Shown here: positions 27,627 through 36,785 of the stretch, one piece after another
Numbering within the stretch: position 1 is the first letter of the stretch
Layout: each line of letters starts with the position of its first letter
NCBI GenBank assembly: GCA_024743095.1
Contig: JANSXF010000006.1
Coordinates: 33,740-97,739, forward strand
Direction: 5' to 3'
Origin: Flavobacteriaceae bacterium
Lineage (GTDB): Bacteria > Bacteroidota > Bacteroidia > Flavobacteriales > Flavobacteriaceae
DNA: 64,000 nucleotides
Made by a program: the position numbers and the translations under genes
The notes under the pieces: generated by a model
What the model was told of the DNA's origin: nothing
The model's database searches: none
Seen by the model: the letters and a program-made list of their open reading frames with translations, nothing else

Positions 27627-28082
27627 ATGATGTCAGAAGAAAATACCGGTTCAAAAAAAACAGGAACACCCCCAGGTCCCCCACAAGGGGACGCCCCAGA
27701 TCATTGCTTTCCCAAAAAAGAGAAGCTGACCAATAAAAAATTGTTCGAGGCGCTTTTTACAGAGGGCCGGTCCCTTCATGAATTTCCCGTTAAGCTCATC
27801 TACCTGCCTACAGATTTTAAGGATGGCGCCAGGGTAAAGGTTGCAGTGGTGGCCCCAAAAAGAAGATTTAAGACGGCGGTGGCCCGTAACGGCATCAAAC
27901 GATTAATGAGAGAGGCCTACCGGCTCAACAAGCCCCTTATTTTTAACAACATTGAGGGGAATTTTGCGTTCATATTTTTATACCTTGGCAAGAAGGCTCC
28001 ACGTTTTGATCAAGTGGAAATGGCCATCAAAAAGCTGTTGCATGCCTTTGTAAATAAAGAATCCCATGAAAAGATTGATTAG
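27627..28082 (+). CDS. rnpA: Ribonuclease P protein component
   Basis: 151-residue basic protein that binds the RNase P RNA and helps 5' processing of pre-tRNAs. Recognised by the core from KLTNKKLFEALFTEGRS through KVAVVAPKRRFKTAVARNGIKRLMREAYR (the RNR signature) to the C-terminal AIKKLL. About 30 residues longer than usual at the N-terminus (Gly/Pro-rich, PPGPPQGDAPDH), which may be a lineage extension. It overlaps the S41 peptidase start by 17 bp, so the two are coupled. It is not next to rpmH/dnaA here, a normal arrangement for Bacteroidetes. Confidence 0.94.
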   Translation: MMSEENTGSKKTGTPPGPPQGDAPDHCFPKKEKLTNKKLFEALFTEGRSLHEFPVKLIYLPTDFKDGARVKVAVVAPKRRFKTAVARNGIKRLMREAYRLNKPLIFNNIEGNFAFIFLYLGKKAPRFDQVEMAIKKLLHAFVNKESHEKID

Positions 28083-29691
28083 AAAGCAGGTCCTTATCCC
28101 CGTTTTGGCGGTCGTGGTCCTGGTCGGGGCCAGCAGTTTTAAAAGCGACTTTTTTGAAATTGCCAAACAGATAGAAATCTTTACCACCCTCTTCAAGGAG
28201 CTCAACATGAACTATGTGGACCAGACCAATCCCGCCGAATTGATGGATTCGGCCATAAAGAACATGTTGGAGGAGCTGGATCCCTATACCCAGTTTTTGA
28301 ACGAGCAGGATGTGGAATCCTTCAAGATCAACAACGCAGGGGAATATTCCGGTATCGGGGCCCTTGTCCGTTCCTATGAGAACAAACTGGTGGTGGTGGA
28401 GCCGTATCAAGGATATGCCGCCGACAAAGCCGGATTAAAGGCCGGTGATCAGATCATTAAAATCGGGGAGACCTTGGTGGCCGATTTTGACGATAACGCC
28501 GCAGAGCTGCTCAAAGGGGCCAACAACTCCACTGTTTCGGTCACTTTTTTGCGACAGGGAGAAACCAGAACAACCACGATCACCAGAGGTGGTGTAGAGG
28601 TGGACGCCGTTCCCTTTTATGATATGATCGATCATAAGACCGGATATATTGTTCTCTCCCGTTTTAACCAAAAAGCATCCAAACAGACACAATCCGCTTT
28701 GCAGGACCTCAAGGGCCGTGGGGCGGAAAGGTTGATTCTTGACCTTAGGGGAAATCCGGGCGGGCTGTTGTCCGAGGCCATCAATGTGACCAATCTGTTC
28801 GTTCCAAAAGGCGAACTTATCGTTACCACCAAATCCAAGGTCAAAAAATTCAATCAGGAATATAGGACCAAAAACAGGCCCGAGGATCAAGAGATCCCTT
28901 TGGTGGTGCTGGTCAATGGAAAAAGCGCATCGGCCAGCGAGATTGTTTCCGGAGGGCTTCAAGATTTGGACCGGGCCGTAATTATCGGGGCGCGGAGTTT
29001 TGGGAAGGGTCTGGTTCAACGGCCGCTCAAATTGACCTATGGCACGCAGTTAAAGGTAACCATCTCCAGATATTACACGCCCTCGGGCAGATGTATCCAA
29101 TCCTTGGATTATTGGAACCGGGACGAAGAGGGAAATGCGGTCAGAAACACTAATTTTAACGAGTTTACCACCAAAAACGGAAGAAAGGTCTGGGACGGGG
29201 GAGGCGTAATGCCCGATATCACCATCGAGTCCTTAAAAACAAACTCCTTGATCGATGCCCTGGAAGAGGGCAACATAGTTTTTGATTTTGCCACACAATA
29301 TTTCTACGACCACAATTTTGACTCCCTCGACAACTTTAGCTTTTCAAGCTCGGATTATAGCGCTTTCAAGGCCTATGCCGCAGAACAAAACTTCTCTTAC
29401 CAAACAAAGACCGAAAAAGTCTTGGAGGAAACCATCAACGGGGACGATACCTTGTTGGGCTCAGAGGTCCAGGAAAAGTACAAGGACCTTCTCCTTGCGG
29501 TAAACAGGGGCAAAATTAATGCCCTGGATACCTATAAGGATGAGATCCAGAAGAATTTGGAGGACGAGATCATTACCAGATACTTTTATAGGGAAGGTCT
29601 TTACAGGTATTATCTCAAAAATGATGATGCCATTCTCACGGCAAAGGAACTATTGGCCGACAACACCAAATATTCCAATATTTTAAAGTAA
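28066..29691 (+). CDS. S41 family C-terminal processing peptidase (CtpA/Prc-like)
   Basis: 541-residue periplasmic serine protease. N-terminal signal/anchor (residues 7-25), a short helical domain, a PDZ domain (about 90-175, with GIGALVRSYENKLVV and AGLKAGDQI), and the S41 catalytic domain containing LDLRGNPGGLL (226-235), the nucleophile motif GKSASASEI (Ser about 289) and the catalytic Lys314 (SFGKG). C-terminal helical extension. Members degrade or trim envelope proteins by their C-terminus. It is translated from an overlap with rnpA. Confidence 0.93.
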   Translation: MKRLIRKQVLIPVLAVVVLVGASSFKSDFFEIAKQIEIFTTLFKELNMNYVDQTNPAELMDSAIKNMLEELDPYTQFLNEQDVESFKINNAGEYSGIGALVRSYENKLVVVEPYQGYAADKAGLKAGDQIIKIGETLVADFDDNAAELLKGANNSTVSVTFLRQGETRTTTITRGGVEVDAVPFYDMIDHKTGYIVLSRFNQKASKQTQSALQDLKGRGAERLILDLRGNPGGLLSEAINVTNLFVPKGELIVTTKSKVKKFNQEYRTKNRPEDQEIPLVVLVNGKSASASEIVSGGLQDLDRAVIIGARSFGKGLVQRPLKLTYGTQLKVTISRYYTPSGRCIQSLDYWNRDEEGNAVRNTNFNEFTTKNGRKVWDGGGVMPDITIESLKTNSLIDALEEGNIVFDFATQYFYDHNFDSLDNFSFSSSDYSAFKAYAAEQNFSYQTKTEKVLEETINGDDTLLGSEVQEKYKDLLLAVNRGKINALDTYKDEIQKNLEDEIITRYFYREGLYRYYLKNDDAILTAKELLADNTKYSNILK

Positions 29692-30031
29692 TACGTCCCT
29701 TTTGACCAATACATCTTGATCAAGGACAACATATCGTTCCCAAAAAGAACGCCTTTGCCCCCGGATCACCGGTGAAGACAACTCTTGCCTGCTTTTTTTT
29801 GTTATTGGGTTCCATGGGGGCACAGATCAAAATACTGATGATCATTGTCGCTTTCAATACTGGGGGCCGCTTTTAAAAATCATAAATAGCCATTCCTCCC
29901 TTTAGATAGATCTATCCCTTGACAGATGGCTCTCCAGGGCCTATTCCCCACTTGGCAATACCTGTTTTCGTCAACCTTTTGTTTCCCTTCGGGGACCAGG
30001 GCCCATCTTCACAAATTTGTATGGCGATACA
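29692..30031. other. Gene-free spacer upstream of the solitary methyltransferase
   Basis: No ORF with coding character, RNA gene or repeat is visible. The sequence is of ordinary composition and may hold remains of earlier insertions, but nothing is recognisable. Confidence 0.5.
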
Positions 30032-30062
30032 TTGAAAAAAAAAGGAATTAATTCTATTTTTG
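30032..30062 (+). promoter_or_regulatory. Predicted promoter of the solitary methyltransferase
   Basis: TTG at 30032-30034 and TATTTTTG at 30055-30062 (TAnnTTTG) are 20 bases apart. The -7 box ends 3 bases before the ATG at 30066, so the message would be leaderless or nearly so. Confidence 0.5.
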
Positions 30063-30065
30063 GGC

Positions 30066-31313
30066 ATGCAACAACTTAAGGTCTGTGAACTTTTTGCGGG
30101 TGTTGGCGGCTTTCGCCTGGGATTGGAAAACACAAAGCACTACAAGGTGGTGTGGAGCAACCAGTGGGAGCCCTCCACAAAAAGGCAGCATGCCTCTTGG
30201 GTATATGAGGCACGTTTTGGTGCGAAAAACCATTCCAACAACAACATTGAGACCGTAAAGACCCAAGACATCCCCGACCATGATATCCTTGTTGGCGGCT
30301 TTCCCTGCCAAGACTACTCCGTTGCAACTTCCTTGAAAAACTCCAAGGGCCTTATCGGTAAAAAAGGGGTGCTTTGGTGGTCCATTCACCGAATTCTTTC
30401 CGAGAAAAAAAACAAGCCGAAATATTTATTTCTGGAAAATGTCGATCGCCTTTTAAAATCTCCCTCCAACCAGCGGGGAAGGGATTTTTCCGTTATGCTC
30501 CGCAGCCTTTCTGATTTGGGCTATGCTGTGGAATGGCGGGTAATAAATGCGGCCGAGTATGGAATGCCCCAGCGCCGAAGGCGCGTTTTTTTCCTGGCGT
30601 ATCTCAAGGACACCGATATCTGTAAAAACCTGCAAAAAACCAATCCTGCCGAGTGGATTTTAAAGCAGGGCACTTTTTGCGACGCTTTTCCTGTTGGGGG
30701 GTCCACACAAAATTTGGTCGAATTTGATTTGGAGGAGGATTTGGTCAAACTATCCAAAAACTTCAACAAAGAACAAGGTCTTTCCCCATTTTTGAATACG
30801 GGAATGTGTATTGATGGAAAAGTAGCTACCCTAAAAACCGTCCCTGCCTACAGTGGCAAGGGAACCGTTCTCTCCAATATTTTGAAAAAAGGTCCCGTTC
30901 CTTCCCAATATTACATTGATGGCAACGATCTGCCGAAATGGCAATATTTAAAGGGCCAAAAAAAAGAGATACGCAGGACCAGTTCTGGTTTTCAATACAA
31001 TTACAGTGAGGGTGGCATGGTTTTTCCCGATGCCCTTGATCAGCCTTCCAGAACCATAATAACCGGTGAGGGCGGAAAATCCCCGTCCCGGTTCAAGCAC
31101 GTGGTGCAAACCTCCAAGGGACTGCGAAGACTCCTACCTGTTGAATTGGAACGGTTGAACATGTTTCCAGATGACCATACCCAATTGGAGGGCATTTCGG
31201 ATGCCAAACGTGCCTTTTTTATGGGAAATGCCCTGGTGGTGGGGATTGTGGAAAAATTAGGTGATGCCCTTTTCCAGAAAATATCCGAACTAGAAAAGCA
31301 ACTTCAAAGCTGA
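30066..31313 (+). CDS. Solitary C5-cytosine DNA methyltransferase, paralogue of the island enzyme
   Basis: 416-residue DNA (cytosine-5)-methyltransferase with all catalytic motifs: FAGVGGF, GGFPCQDYS (Cys81), LENVDRL, QRRRR and C-terminal GNALVVGI. It is colinear with the 8302-9573 enzyme and identical over long blocks, including the recognition-region flanks; by eye about 70% identical in the N-terminal half. No endonuclease gene is near it: the neighbours are an S41 peptidase and a GNAT protein. Base composition is like the chromosome, unlike the AT-rich island copy. Prediction (inference): it methylates the same GATC-type site and acts as an epigenetic or protective solitary methylase. The in-frame TTG at 30060 is a less likely start. 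Confidence 0.94.
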   Translation: MQQLKVCELFAGVGGFRLGLENTKHYKVVWSNQWEPSTKRQHASWVYEARFGAKNHSNNNIETVKTQDIPDHDILVGGFPCQDYSVATSLKNSKGLIGKKGVLWWSIHRILSEKKNKPKYLFLENVDRLLKSPSNQRGRDFSVMLRSLSDLGYAVEWRVINAAEYGMPQRRRRVFFLAYLKDTDICKNLQKTNPAEWILKQGTFCDAFPVGGSTQNLVEFDLEEDLVKLSKNFNKEQGLSPFLNTGMCIDGKVATLKTVPAYSGKGTVLSNILKKGPVPSQYYIDGNDLPKWQYLKGQKKEIRRTSSGFQYNYSEGGMVFPDALDQPSRTIITGEGGKSPSRFKHVVQTSKGLRRLLPVELERLNMFPDDHTQLEGISDAKRAFFMGNALVVGIVEKLGDALFQKISELEKQLQS

Positions 31314-31471
31314 TCTATCCAAAGAAAAACATCTGGCCCCTTTGCTGGATACATAGTACAAAAAACACTTAAAACACTATAGTTTTGAGCGTGTTTCCCA
31401 TTTTAAAAACCCGTGGACCTTATTCTAAGGTCGGACTTTTTGGAACGTCTTGGTGTGGCGAAAAGGTTGGT

Positions 31472-31912
31472 CTAGGCCTTTAACATTCTTGTATGGGGAA
31501 TACCATCCTCCAAGTATTCTTTGCCAAAGGCGGAAAAGCCCAAATCCGAATAGAATTTTAATAAATAGGATTGTGCAGAAATTTCGATGGGACTTTTTGG
31601 AAACTTTTTATCGATTGCCGCCAAGGATGCGAGCATCATCTCTTTGCCAAGTCCATATTTGCGTTGTTCCTTGCTTACCACGACCCTGCCAATGCTCACA
31701 TTATCAAAATAATCCCCTGGCCTAAAAATCCGTGTGTAGCCAACCACTTCATTATCCTTGACCCCTATTACATGAAGTGCCTTTTGGTCCTTGTTGTCCA
31801 GATCTTGGTACACGCAGTCCTGCTCCACTACAAAGACCTCACTGCGCAGTCGTAGCATTTGGTAGAGTTCGTAGTTTGTCAGCTCATCGAAGGTTTTAAC
31901 GGATACTTGCAT
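31472..31912 (-). CDS. GNAT family N-acetyltransferase, ElaA-like
   Basis: 146-residue acetyltransferase of the ElaA group, acting on an unknown amine with acetyl-CoA. The family start (VKTFDELTNYELYQMLRLRSEVFVVEQDCVY, here split over residues 4-34) is diagnostic, followed by RVVVSKEQRKYGLGKEMM, the acetyl-CoA loop, and a GFSAFGKEYLEDGIPH ending. Start chosen at 31912, because the ATG overlaps the stop of the upstream cation-efflux gene as ATGA; an ATG 33 bases upstream would lie inside that gene and add 11 non-conserved residues. Translationally coupled to the CDF gene. Confidence 0.87.
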   Translation of the reverse strand: MQVSVKTFDELTNYELYQMLRLRSEVFVVEQDCVYQDLDNKDQKALHVIGVKDNEVVGYTRIFRPGDYFDNVSIGRVVVSKEQRKYGLGKEMMLASLAAIDKKFPKSPIEISAQSYLLKFYSDLGFSAFGKEYLEDGIPHTRMLKA

Positions 31913-32835
31913 CAATCTTGGACTATTACGCTTTTGGAATCGCACTTATCAAACTCCGGCTGTATGTTCACATGGTTGATACCGTGGCTGTGGTAGACAT
32001 GTTCCTCTATTTTTTCAAGGATTTCATCAAACTCGGAAAGCCGTATATCATCTTTAAAATCGATATGGGCCTCCATGTGCACTTCATCTTCATTGAGTTG
32101 CCAAATATGCACGTGGTGCACATTTTTTACGGGCTCTATGGTACATATGGATTCCACGATATCTTGGATCACAACGGATTTTGGCGTAAAAAGCATCAAT
32201 ACCTTGGTGGAGTCCTTCAATAGGTCGTATCCCATATAGATCAAATACACGCCTATGATCATGGTTAGAACGGCATCCACCCAATAAATCTGGAAATACT
32301 TCATAAGGACACCACCTATCAAAACCGCCACCGATGCCATCATATCGGTGAGTAAATGTAAATAAGCGGATTTCATGTTCATGTTCTCCTTGGAGTCCTT
32401 TTTCAACAACAATACGCTAAAACCATTTCCCGCTATGGCGATCAAGGCGAGCCAAATTACCAAGTTGGATGCTATTTCTTGTGGCTCCATCAACCGTTCA
32501 ACAGCTTCCTTCATTAAAATAATGGCCACAACAACAAGTGTTGCCGCATTGATAAATGCCGCTAAAATTTCTGCTCGTTTATACCCAAATGTTTTAAGAT
32601 TGGATGCCTTTTTCTTGCCCAATCGCCTTGCAACATAACTTATAATAAGGCTGAGGACATCACTGAAATTATGGAGCGCATCGGACAACAGCGCCAAACT
32701 CCCTGATAGCAATCCCCCAACAATCTGCGCCAGGGTTATGCCTATGTTCAGAAAAATTGAAATAAGGAGATTTCTTCCCTTTAGGTCGGGATGTGCGTGC
32801 GCATGTGAATCTCCGTGATGGTGGTGGTGACCCAT
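31912..32835 (-). CDS. CDF family cation efflux protein (zinc transporter type)
   Basis: 307-residue inner-membrane Zn2+/H+-type antiporter. His-rich N-terminus (MGHHHHHGDSHAHAHPD), six membrane helices, the metal site pairs SDALHNFSD in helix 2 and HLLTDMMAS in helix 5 (HxxxD each, the zinc-type pattern), and a C-terminal cytoplasmic ferredoxin-like domain with VHHVHIWQLNEDEVHMEAHI. Exports zinc and perhaps cobalt or cadmium. It lies 5 bp downstream of rpiB and overlaps the GNAT gene by 1 bp; the grouping with rpiB looks like simple operon membership. Confidence 0.93.
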   Translation of the reverse strand: MGHHHHHGDSHAHAHPDLKGRNLLISIFLNIGITLAQIVGGLLSGSLALLSDALHNFSDVLSLIISYVARRLGKKKASNLKTFGYKRAEILAAFINAATLVVVAIILMKEAVERLMEPQEIASNLVIWLALIAIAGNGFSVLLLKKDSKENMNMKSAYLHLLTDMMASVAVLIGGVLMKYFQIYWVDAVLTMIIGVYLIYMGYDLLKDSTKVLMLFTPKSVVIQDIVESICTIEPVKNVHHVHIWQLNEDEVHMEAHIDFKDDIRLSEFDEILEKIEEHVYHSHGINHVNIQPEFDKCDSKSVIVQD

Positions 32836-32840
32836 AGGGT

Positions 32841-33272
32841 TTATCTACAGGGTATTTTTTCTATTCTACGTTCGTGCCTGCCCCCTTGAAACTCTGTGTT
32901 TAAAAATGCTTCCACCATATCCAATGCCTGTGGAAGTGCAATGAAGCGGGCCGGCAAGCTTAAAATATTGGCATCATTGTGCTCCCTGGCCAATTGGGTG
33001 ATCTCTTTGTTCCAGCACAGGGCGCCCCTGATACCTTGGTGTTTGTTAATGGTCATAGTGGCTCCGTTGCCACTACCACAGATAACAATGCCAAAATCCA
33101 CTTTACCTTCTTCCACATCTTTTGCTACGGGATGTGTAAAATCCGGATAGTCCACACTGTCGGCACCATCGGTACCGTAATTGATCACCTCTATTCCTTT
33201 TGATTTCAACAGACCGATAATGGCAAGTTTGTAATCGGTTCCGGCGTGGTCGTTTCCTATGGCAATTTTCAT
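32841..33272 (-). CDS. rpiB: Ribose-5-phosphate isomerase B
   Basis: 143-residue LacAB/RpiB sugar-phosphate isomerase that interconverts ribose-5-phosphate and ribulose-5-phosphate in the pentose phosphate pathway. Motifs: MKIAIGNDHAG at the start, GTDGADSVDYPDFTHPVA, the catalytic Cys in GIVICGSGNGA, and RGALCWNKEITQLAREHNDANIL. I chose the ATG at 33272, where the conserved MKIAIGNDHAG begins, rather than the ATG at 33302. First gene of the rpiB-CDF-GNAT operon. Confidence 0.94.
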   Translation of the reverse strand: MKIAIGNDHAGTDYKLAIIGLLKSKGIEVINYGTDGADSVDYPDFTHPVAKDVEEGKVDFGIVICGSGNGATMTINKHQGIRGALCWNKEITQLAREHNDANILSLPARFIALPQALDMVEAFLNTEFQGGRHERRIEKIPCR

Positions 33273-33866
33273 GGTCATTGTATTAAAATGGGTACATAAC
33301 AAAGGTACAATATCTTTTCATCATATGTTGTTTATAAAAACGATGGGATTTTTGCATTGTATTAAAAATTAGCCCGTTACCAATAACACCGTTTTGTTAA
33401 TTATTTGCAGAAAACTATTGGTAATGAAATTTTGTAATTCAAGAAATTCGATCAGTAGGAATAATTATTTAATGTTGGGCCGATATTCGATTAAAAATTA
33501 ATCGACCGATATCAAGAACTTTTTTACGGTAATTAACATTAAAAACACATTAACTTTTCAATAAATTGATGTTGATAACGGTTATTAAAAACTGTGTACA
33601 AAAAATATAATCCATTGATTTTTAAATTTCTTGTTGTCTTACAAATTGTGAACAAACTTTTTTGATCGTTCAAAGCAACTTTTTTGAAAAAAATTTATTC
33701 CACATTTCAACGATCTATCATAATCATCATTTTAATTAAATTTAAAAAAGAAGAAAAAATATAATATTGATTATTGTTGATAAAGTTGACTTTGTTTGAG
33801 ATTACTCTTCCTTTCCTTGTTGGTCAAGGATTATAATTTGTATTTTTCAAAAAAATAAGGACGTTA
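33273..33866. promoter_or_regulatory. AT-rich spacer between divergent rpiB and rnr, with hairpin and DnaA-box-like words
   Basis: 594 bases without a gene, markedly AT-rich. It contains an inverted repeat (TCGATTAA 33487-33494 and TTAATCGA 33498-33505, with outer GATAT/ATATC arms at 33482-33486 and 33509-33513); two TGTTGATAA words (33570-33578 and 33774-33782), each one base from the DnaA box TGTGGATAA; two weaker matches (TGTGTACAA near 33593, TGTGAACAA near 33647); and A/T-only tracts at 33730-33770. It must hold both promoters; the DnaA-like cluster raises the possibility of a replication or DnaA-regulated site. Confidence 0.35.
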
Positions 33867-36050
33867 ATGTCAAAGAAAAAGAAGAGGGCTGGTAGTCAGC
33901 GAAAGAATGAAATTACGAAGGGCATTTTCACCGTACTGGAAAAGGAACCATCCAAAACCTTCAATTACAAGCAGATAGCTTCAAAACTTGGAATAAGCGA
34001 TACACAGGATAGAAACCTTTTGATCAAACGTTTGGGACAATTAAAGGCCAGTGAGCGTATTTTGGAGCCCGAACGGGGCAAGTATCAAAAGAAGAAATCG
34101 CTCCACACGTACTTTACGGGAAGGGTCGATTTGACAACAAGTGGAAACGCCTATATCATTGTAGATGAACTCGAAGATGACATCTTTGTACAGCACAATA
34201 ACCTGAACCGTGCCTTCCATGGCGATACGGTCGAGGTTTTTATCAAGCCAAGGCGAAAGAGCAAGAAGATGGAAGGTGAGATTTCCAAGGTGCTGGAACG
34301 TAAAAAGAGCTCGTACGTAGGTATTGTGGACAAGCAAAAAAGTTTCGCCTTTGTCCGCCCTACGGATTCCAGGATGTATACCGATATTTTTATCCCTCCG
34401 GAAAAAATGAAGAAGGCCAATGATGGGGACAAGGTTTTGGTGAATCTTGGTGATTGGCCCGATGATACCGATTCGCCTTATGGCGAGATTGTGGAAGTTT
34501 TGGGAAGACCGGGGGAACACAACACCGAGATACATTCCATTTTGGCCGAATATGGCCTGCCCCATGAGTTTCCCTACGAAGTGGAACAGTTCGCCAAAAC
34601 ATTGGATACCAGTATAAAGGAATCCGAAATCGCCAAGCGAAGGGATATGCGCGATGTGCTCACCTTTACCATCGACCCAAAGGATGCCAAGGATTTTGAT
34701 GATGCCCTTTCCTTCCAAAAATTGGAAAATGGCAATTACGAAATTGGTATCCATATTGCCGATGTATCCCATTATGTACGGCCGGATACCATTTTGGAGG
34801 ATGAAGCTTACGACAGGGCCACATCGGTCTATTTGGTGGATAGGGTGGTTCCCATGTTGCCGGAGGTGCTGTCCAATATGGCCTGTTCCCTTCGGCCCAA
34901 TGAAGAAAAGTATACCTTCTCTGCGGTTTTTGAGATGGACGAGAATGCCAAATTGATCAACCAATGGTTCGGCAGGACCGCCATTAATTCCAACGAACGT
35001 TTTGCCTACGAAGAGGCCCAACATATTATTGAAACCGGGCAGAACAAGATTCCAAAAGAGATATCCATTCGTGGAAAGGCCTATTGCCTAACCGATGATG
35101 TCGTGGATGCCGTTCTGACCTTTGATCGCTTGGCCAAGATCATGAGAGGGGCCCGGATGGATGCAGGTGCCATTTCCTTTGATAAAATAGAGGTGAAGTT
35201 CCATTTGTCCCAGGACAACGAGCCCGTTGGCGTTTACTTTAAAGAAGCAAAGGATGCCAACAAATTGATCGAGGAATTTATGCTCTTGGCCAATAGAAAG
35301 GTTGCCGAGTTTATTGGAAAGCAGAAGAAAACGTTCGTTTACCGGGTGCACGACAAGCCGGATGAAGAGAAATTAATGGCCTTGAACGGTGTTATTTCCA
35401 GGTTCGGACATAGTATCAACCTAAAGGACAGTAAGACCATCAATCAATCCCTGAACAAATTATTGGAGGACGTAAAGGGCAAAAAAGAACAAAACTTGGT
35501 CGATACCTTGGCCATCCGCAGTATGAGCAAGGCCATCTATACCACGGACAATATTGGCCACTATGGTCTCGGATTTGAGTACTATACCCATTTTACCTCG
35601 CCAATACGGCGTTATCCCGACGTAATGGTCCACCGTTTGTTGCAACATTATCTGGATAAGGAAAAAACTCCAAAAGCTGATTTTTACCAGGAAAAGTGCA
35701 AACATGCTTCGGATATGGAACTCTTGGCCGCCAATGCGGAGCGGGATTCGATCAAGTACATGCAGATCAAGTTTATGGAGGACCACAAGGACCAGGAATT
35801 CCTCGGTGTAATTTCCGGGGTTACCGAGTGGGGCATCTATGTGGAGATCGTGGAGAACAAATGTGAGGGCATGATCCGTATCCGCGATATCAAGGACGAT
35901 TATTACATTTTTGATGAACGACAATATGCGATAGTAGGGGAACGTACCAAGCGAATGTACCAGCTGGGTGACGAAGTCTATGTGATGGTCAAGAACACCG
36001 ACTTGGTAAAAAGGCATCTCGACTTTTCTCTGATCGGTAAAAGAAAATAA
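33867..36050 (+). CDS. rnr: Ribonuclease R
   Basis: 727-residue 3'-5' exoribonuclease that degrades structured RNA. Order: N-terminal helix-turn-helix-like segment (about 15-75), cold-shock domains (about 80-225), the RNB catalytic domain with metal-binding DPKDAKDFDDAL (Asp270, 273/276, 278, 279), GLGFEYYTHFTSPIRRYPD near its end, and a C-terminal S1 domain (about 640-722, GVISGVTEWGIYVEI). It lacks the long Lys-rich tail of the E. coli enzyme. Divergent from rpiB across an unusually long AT-rich spacer. Confidence 0.97.
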   Translation: MSKKKKRAGSQRKNEITKGIFTVLEKEPSKTFNYKQIASKLGISDTQDRNLLIKRLGQLKASERILEPERGKYQKKKSLHTYFTGRVDLTTSGNAYIIVDELEDDIFVQHNNLNRAFHGDTVEVFIKPRRKSKKMEGEISKVLERKKSSYVGIVDKQKSFAFVRPTDSRMYTDIFIPPEKMKKANDGDKVLVNLGDWPDDTDSPYGEIVEVLGRPGEHNTEIHSILAEYGLPHEFPYEVEQFAKTLDTSIKESEIAKRRDMRDVLTFTIDPKDAKDFDDALSFQKLENGNYEIGIHIADVSHYVRPDTILEDEAYDRATSVYLVDRVVPMLPEVLSNMACSLRPNEEKYTFSAVFEMDENAKLINQWFGRTAINSNERFAYEEAQHIIETGQNKIPKEISIRGKAYCLTDDVVDAVLTFDRLAKIMRGARMDAGAISFDKIEVKFHLSQDNEPVGVYFKEAKDANKLIEEFMLLANRKVAEFIGKQKKTFVYRVHDKPDEEKLMALNGVISRFGHSINLKDSKTINQSLNKLLEDVKGKKEQNLVDTLAIRSMSKAIYTTDNIGHYGLGFEYYTHFTSPIRRYPDVMVHRLLQHYLDKEKTPKADFYQEKCKHASDMELLAANAERDSIKYMQIKFMEDHKDQEFLGVISGVTEWGIYVEIVENKCEGMIRIRDIKDDYYIFDERQYAIVGERTKRMYQLGDEVYVMVKNTDLVKRHLDFSLIGKRK

Positions 36051-36102
36051 TACTATTTTGGAATAAAATTTGTTATCCTATTGAGAACCAAATTTTTATA
36101 AC

Positions 36103-36783
36103 ATGAGAATTAGTACGATTGTTATGCTGTTCCTATCCCTTCAATATATTGAAGCCCAGGATGCTACCATTACCAAAAATCTCCAAAAGTTTACAGAGGT
36201 AAAGGGGTTTGATGGTATTTCCATCAATTTGATTCGATCTAACGAGAACAAGGCAGTGATCACCGGTGCAAATACCTCCAATGTGGCCATTGTCAACAAT
36301 GAAGGTATTTTGAAGATCCGGATGGAGATCGTTAAAATATTCAGTGGATACAGGACCTATGTTGATCTATACCATTCCGAGGAATTGGTAGTGATAGATG
36401 TGAACGAGGATGCCAGGATATCATCGGATCATACCTATGTGCAAAAAGTTTTGGAACTCAGGTCACAGGAGGGCGGGGAACTTGAAATAAACTGTGAAGT
36501 GGACCAACTTTTGATAAAGGCGGTATCCGGGGGCAAGGTCTTTGCAGGAGGATTTTCCAATAATCAAGATGTGATCATTAATACCGGCGGAGAGTACAGC
36601 GGCAGGAACTTTAAAACAAAGTTTACCACGATAAGTGTCAATGCCGGTGGGAATGCCGAAATTTACGCATCCGACTACGTTAAGGCCAACGTTAAGGCCG
36701 GAGGGGAAGTACTGGTTTACGGAGACCCAAAAAAAATGGACGAGCATACCCTTTTTGGAGGAAAAATAAAAAGAGTGAATTAA
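36103..36783 (+). CDS. Head-GIN domain protein (DUF2807), secreted
   Basis: 226-residue protein with a signal peptide (1-18, ending IEAQD) and a DUF2807 putative auto-transporter adhesin/head-GIN domain: right-handed beta-helix-like repeats rich in Gly, Asn and Val (for example SVNAGGNAEIYAS, KAGGEVLVYG). Function unknown; the family is common in Bacteroidetes and predicted to be periplasmic or surface-located. The LysE-type gene starts 2 bp after its stop, so the two are cotranscribed, probably after rnr. Confidence 0.88.
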   Translation: MRISTIVMLFLSLQYIEAQDATITKNLQKFTEVKGFDGISINLIRSNENKAVITGANTSNVAIVNNEGILKIRMEIVKIFSGYRTYVDLYHSEELVVIDVNEDARISSDHTYVQKVLELRSQEGGELEINCEVDQLLIKAVSGGKVFAGGFSNNQDVIINTGGEYSGRNFKTKFTTISVNAGGNAEIYASDYVKANVKAGGEVLVYGDPKKMDEHTLFGGKIKRVN

Positions 36784-36785
36784 AA

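Noticed and set aside
30066..31313. Possibility of a second complete restriction-modification system
   Set aside because: No endonuclease, Vsr-type or Sau3AI-like gene lies on either side; the spacer upstream is empty and the downstream gene is a GNAT protein.
34041..35024. 327-codon leftward open frame
   Set aside because: Antisense to the cold-shock and RNB domains of rnr; a shadow of strong codon bias.
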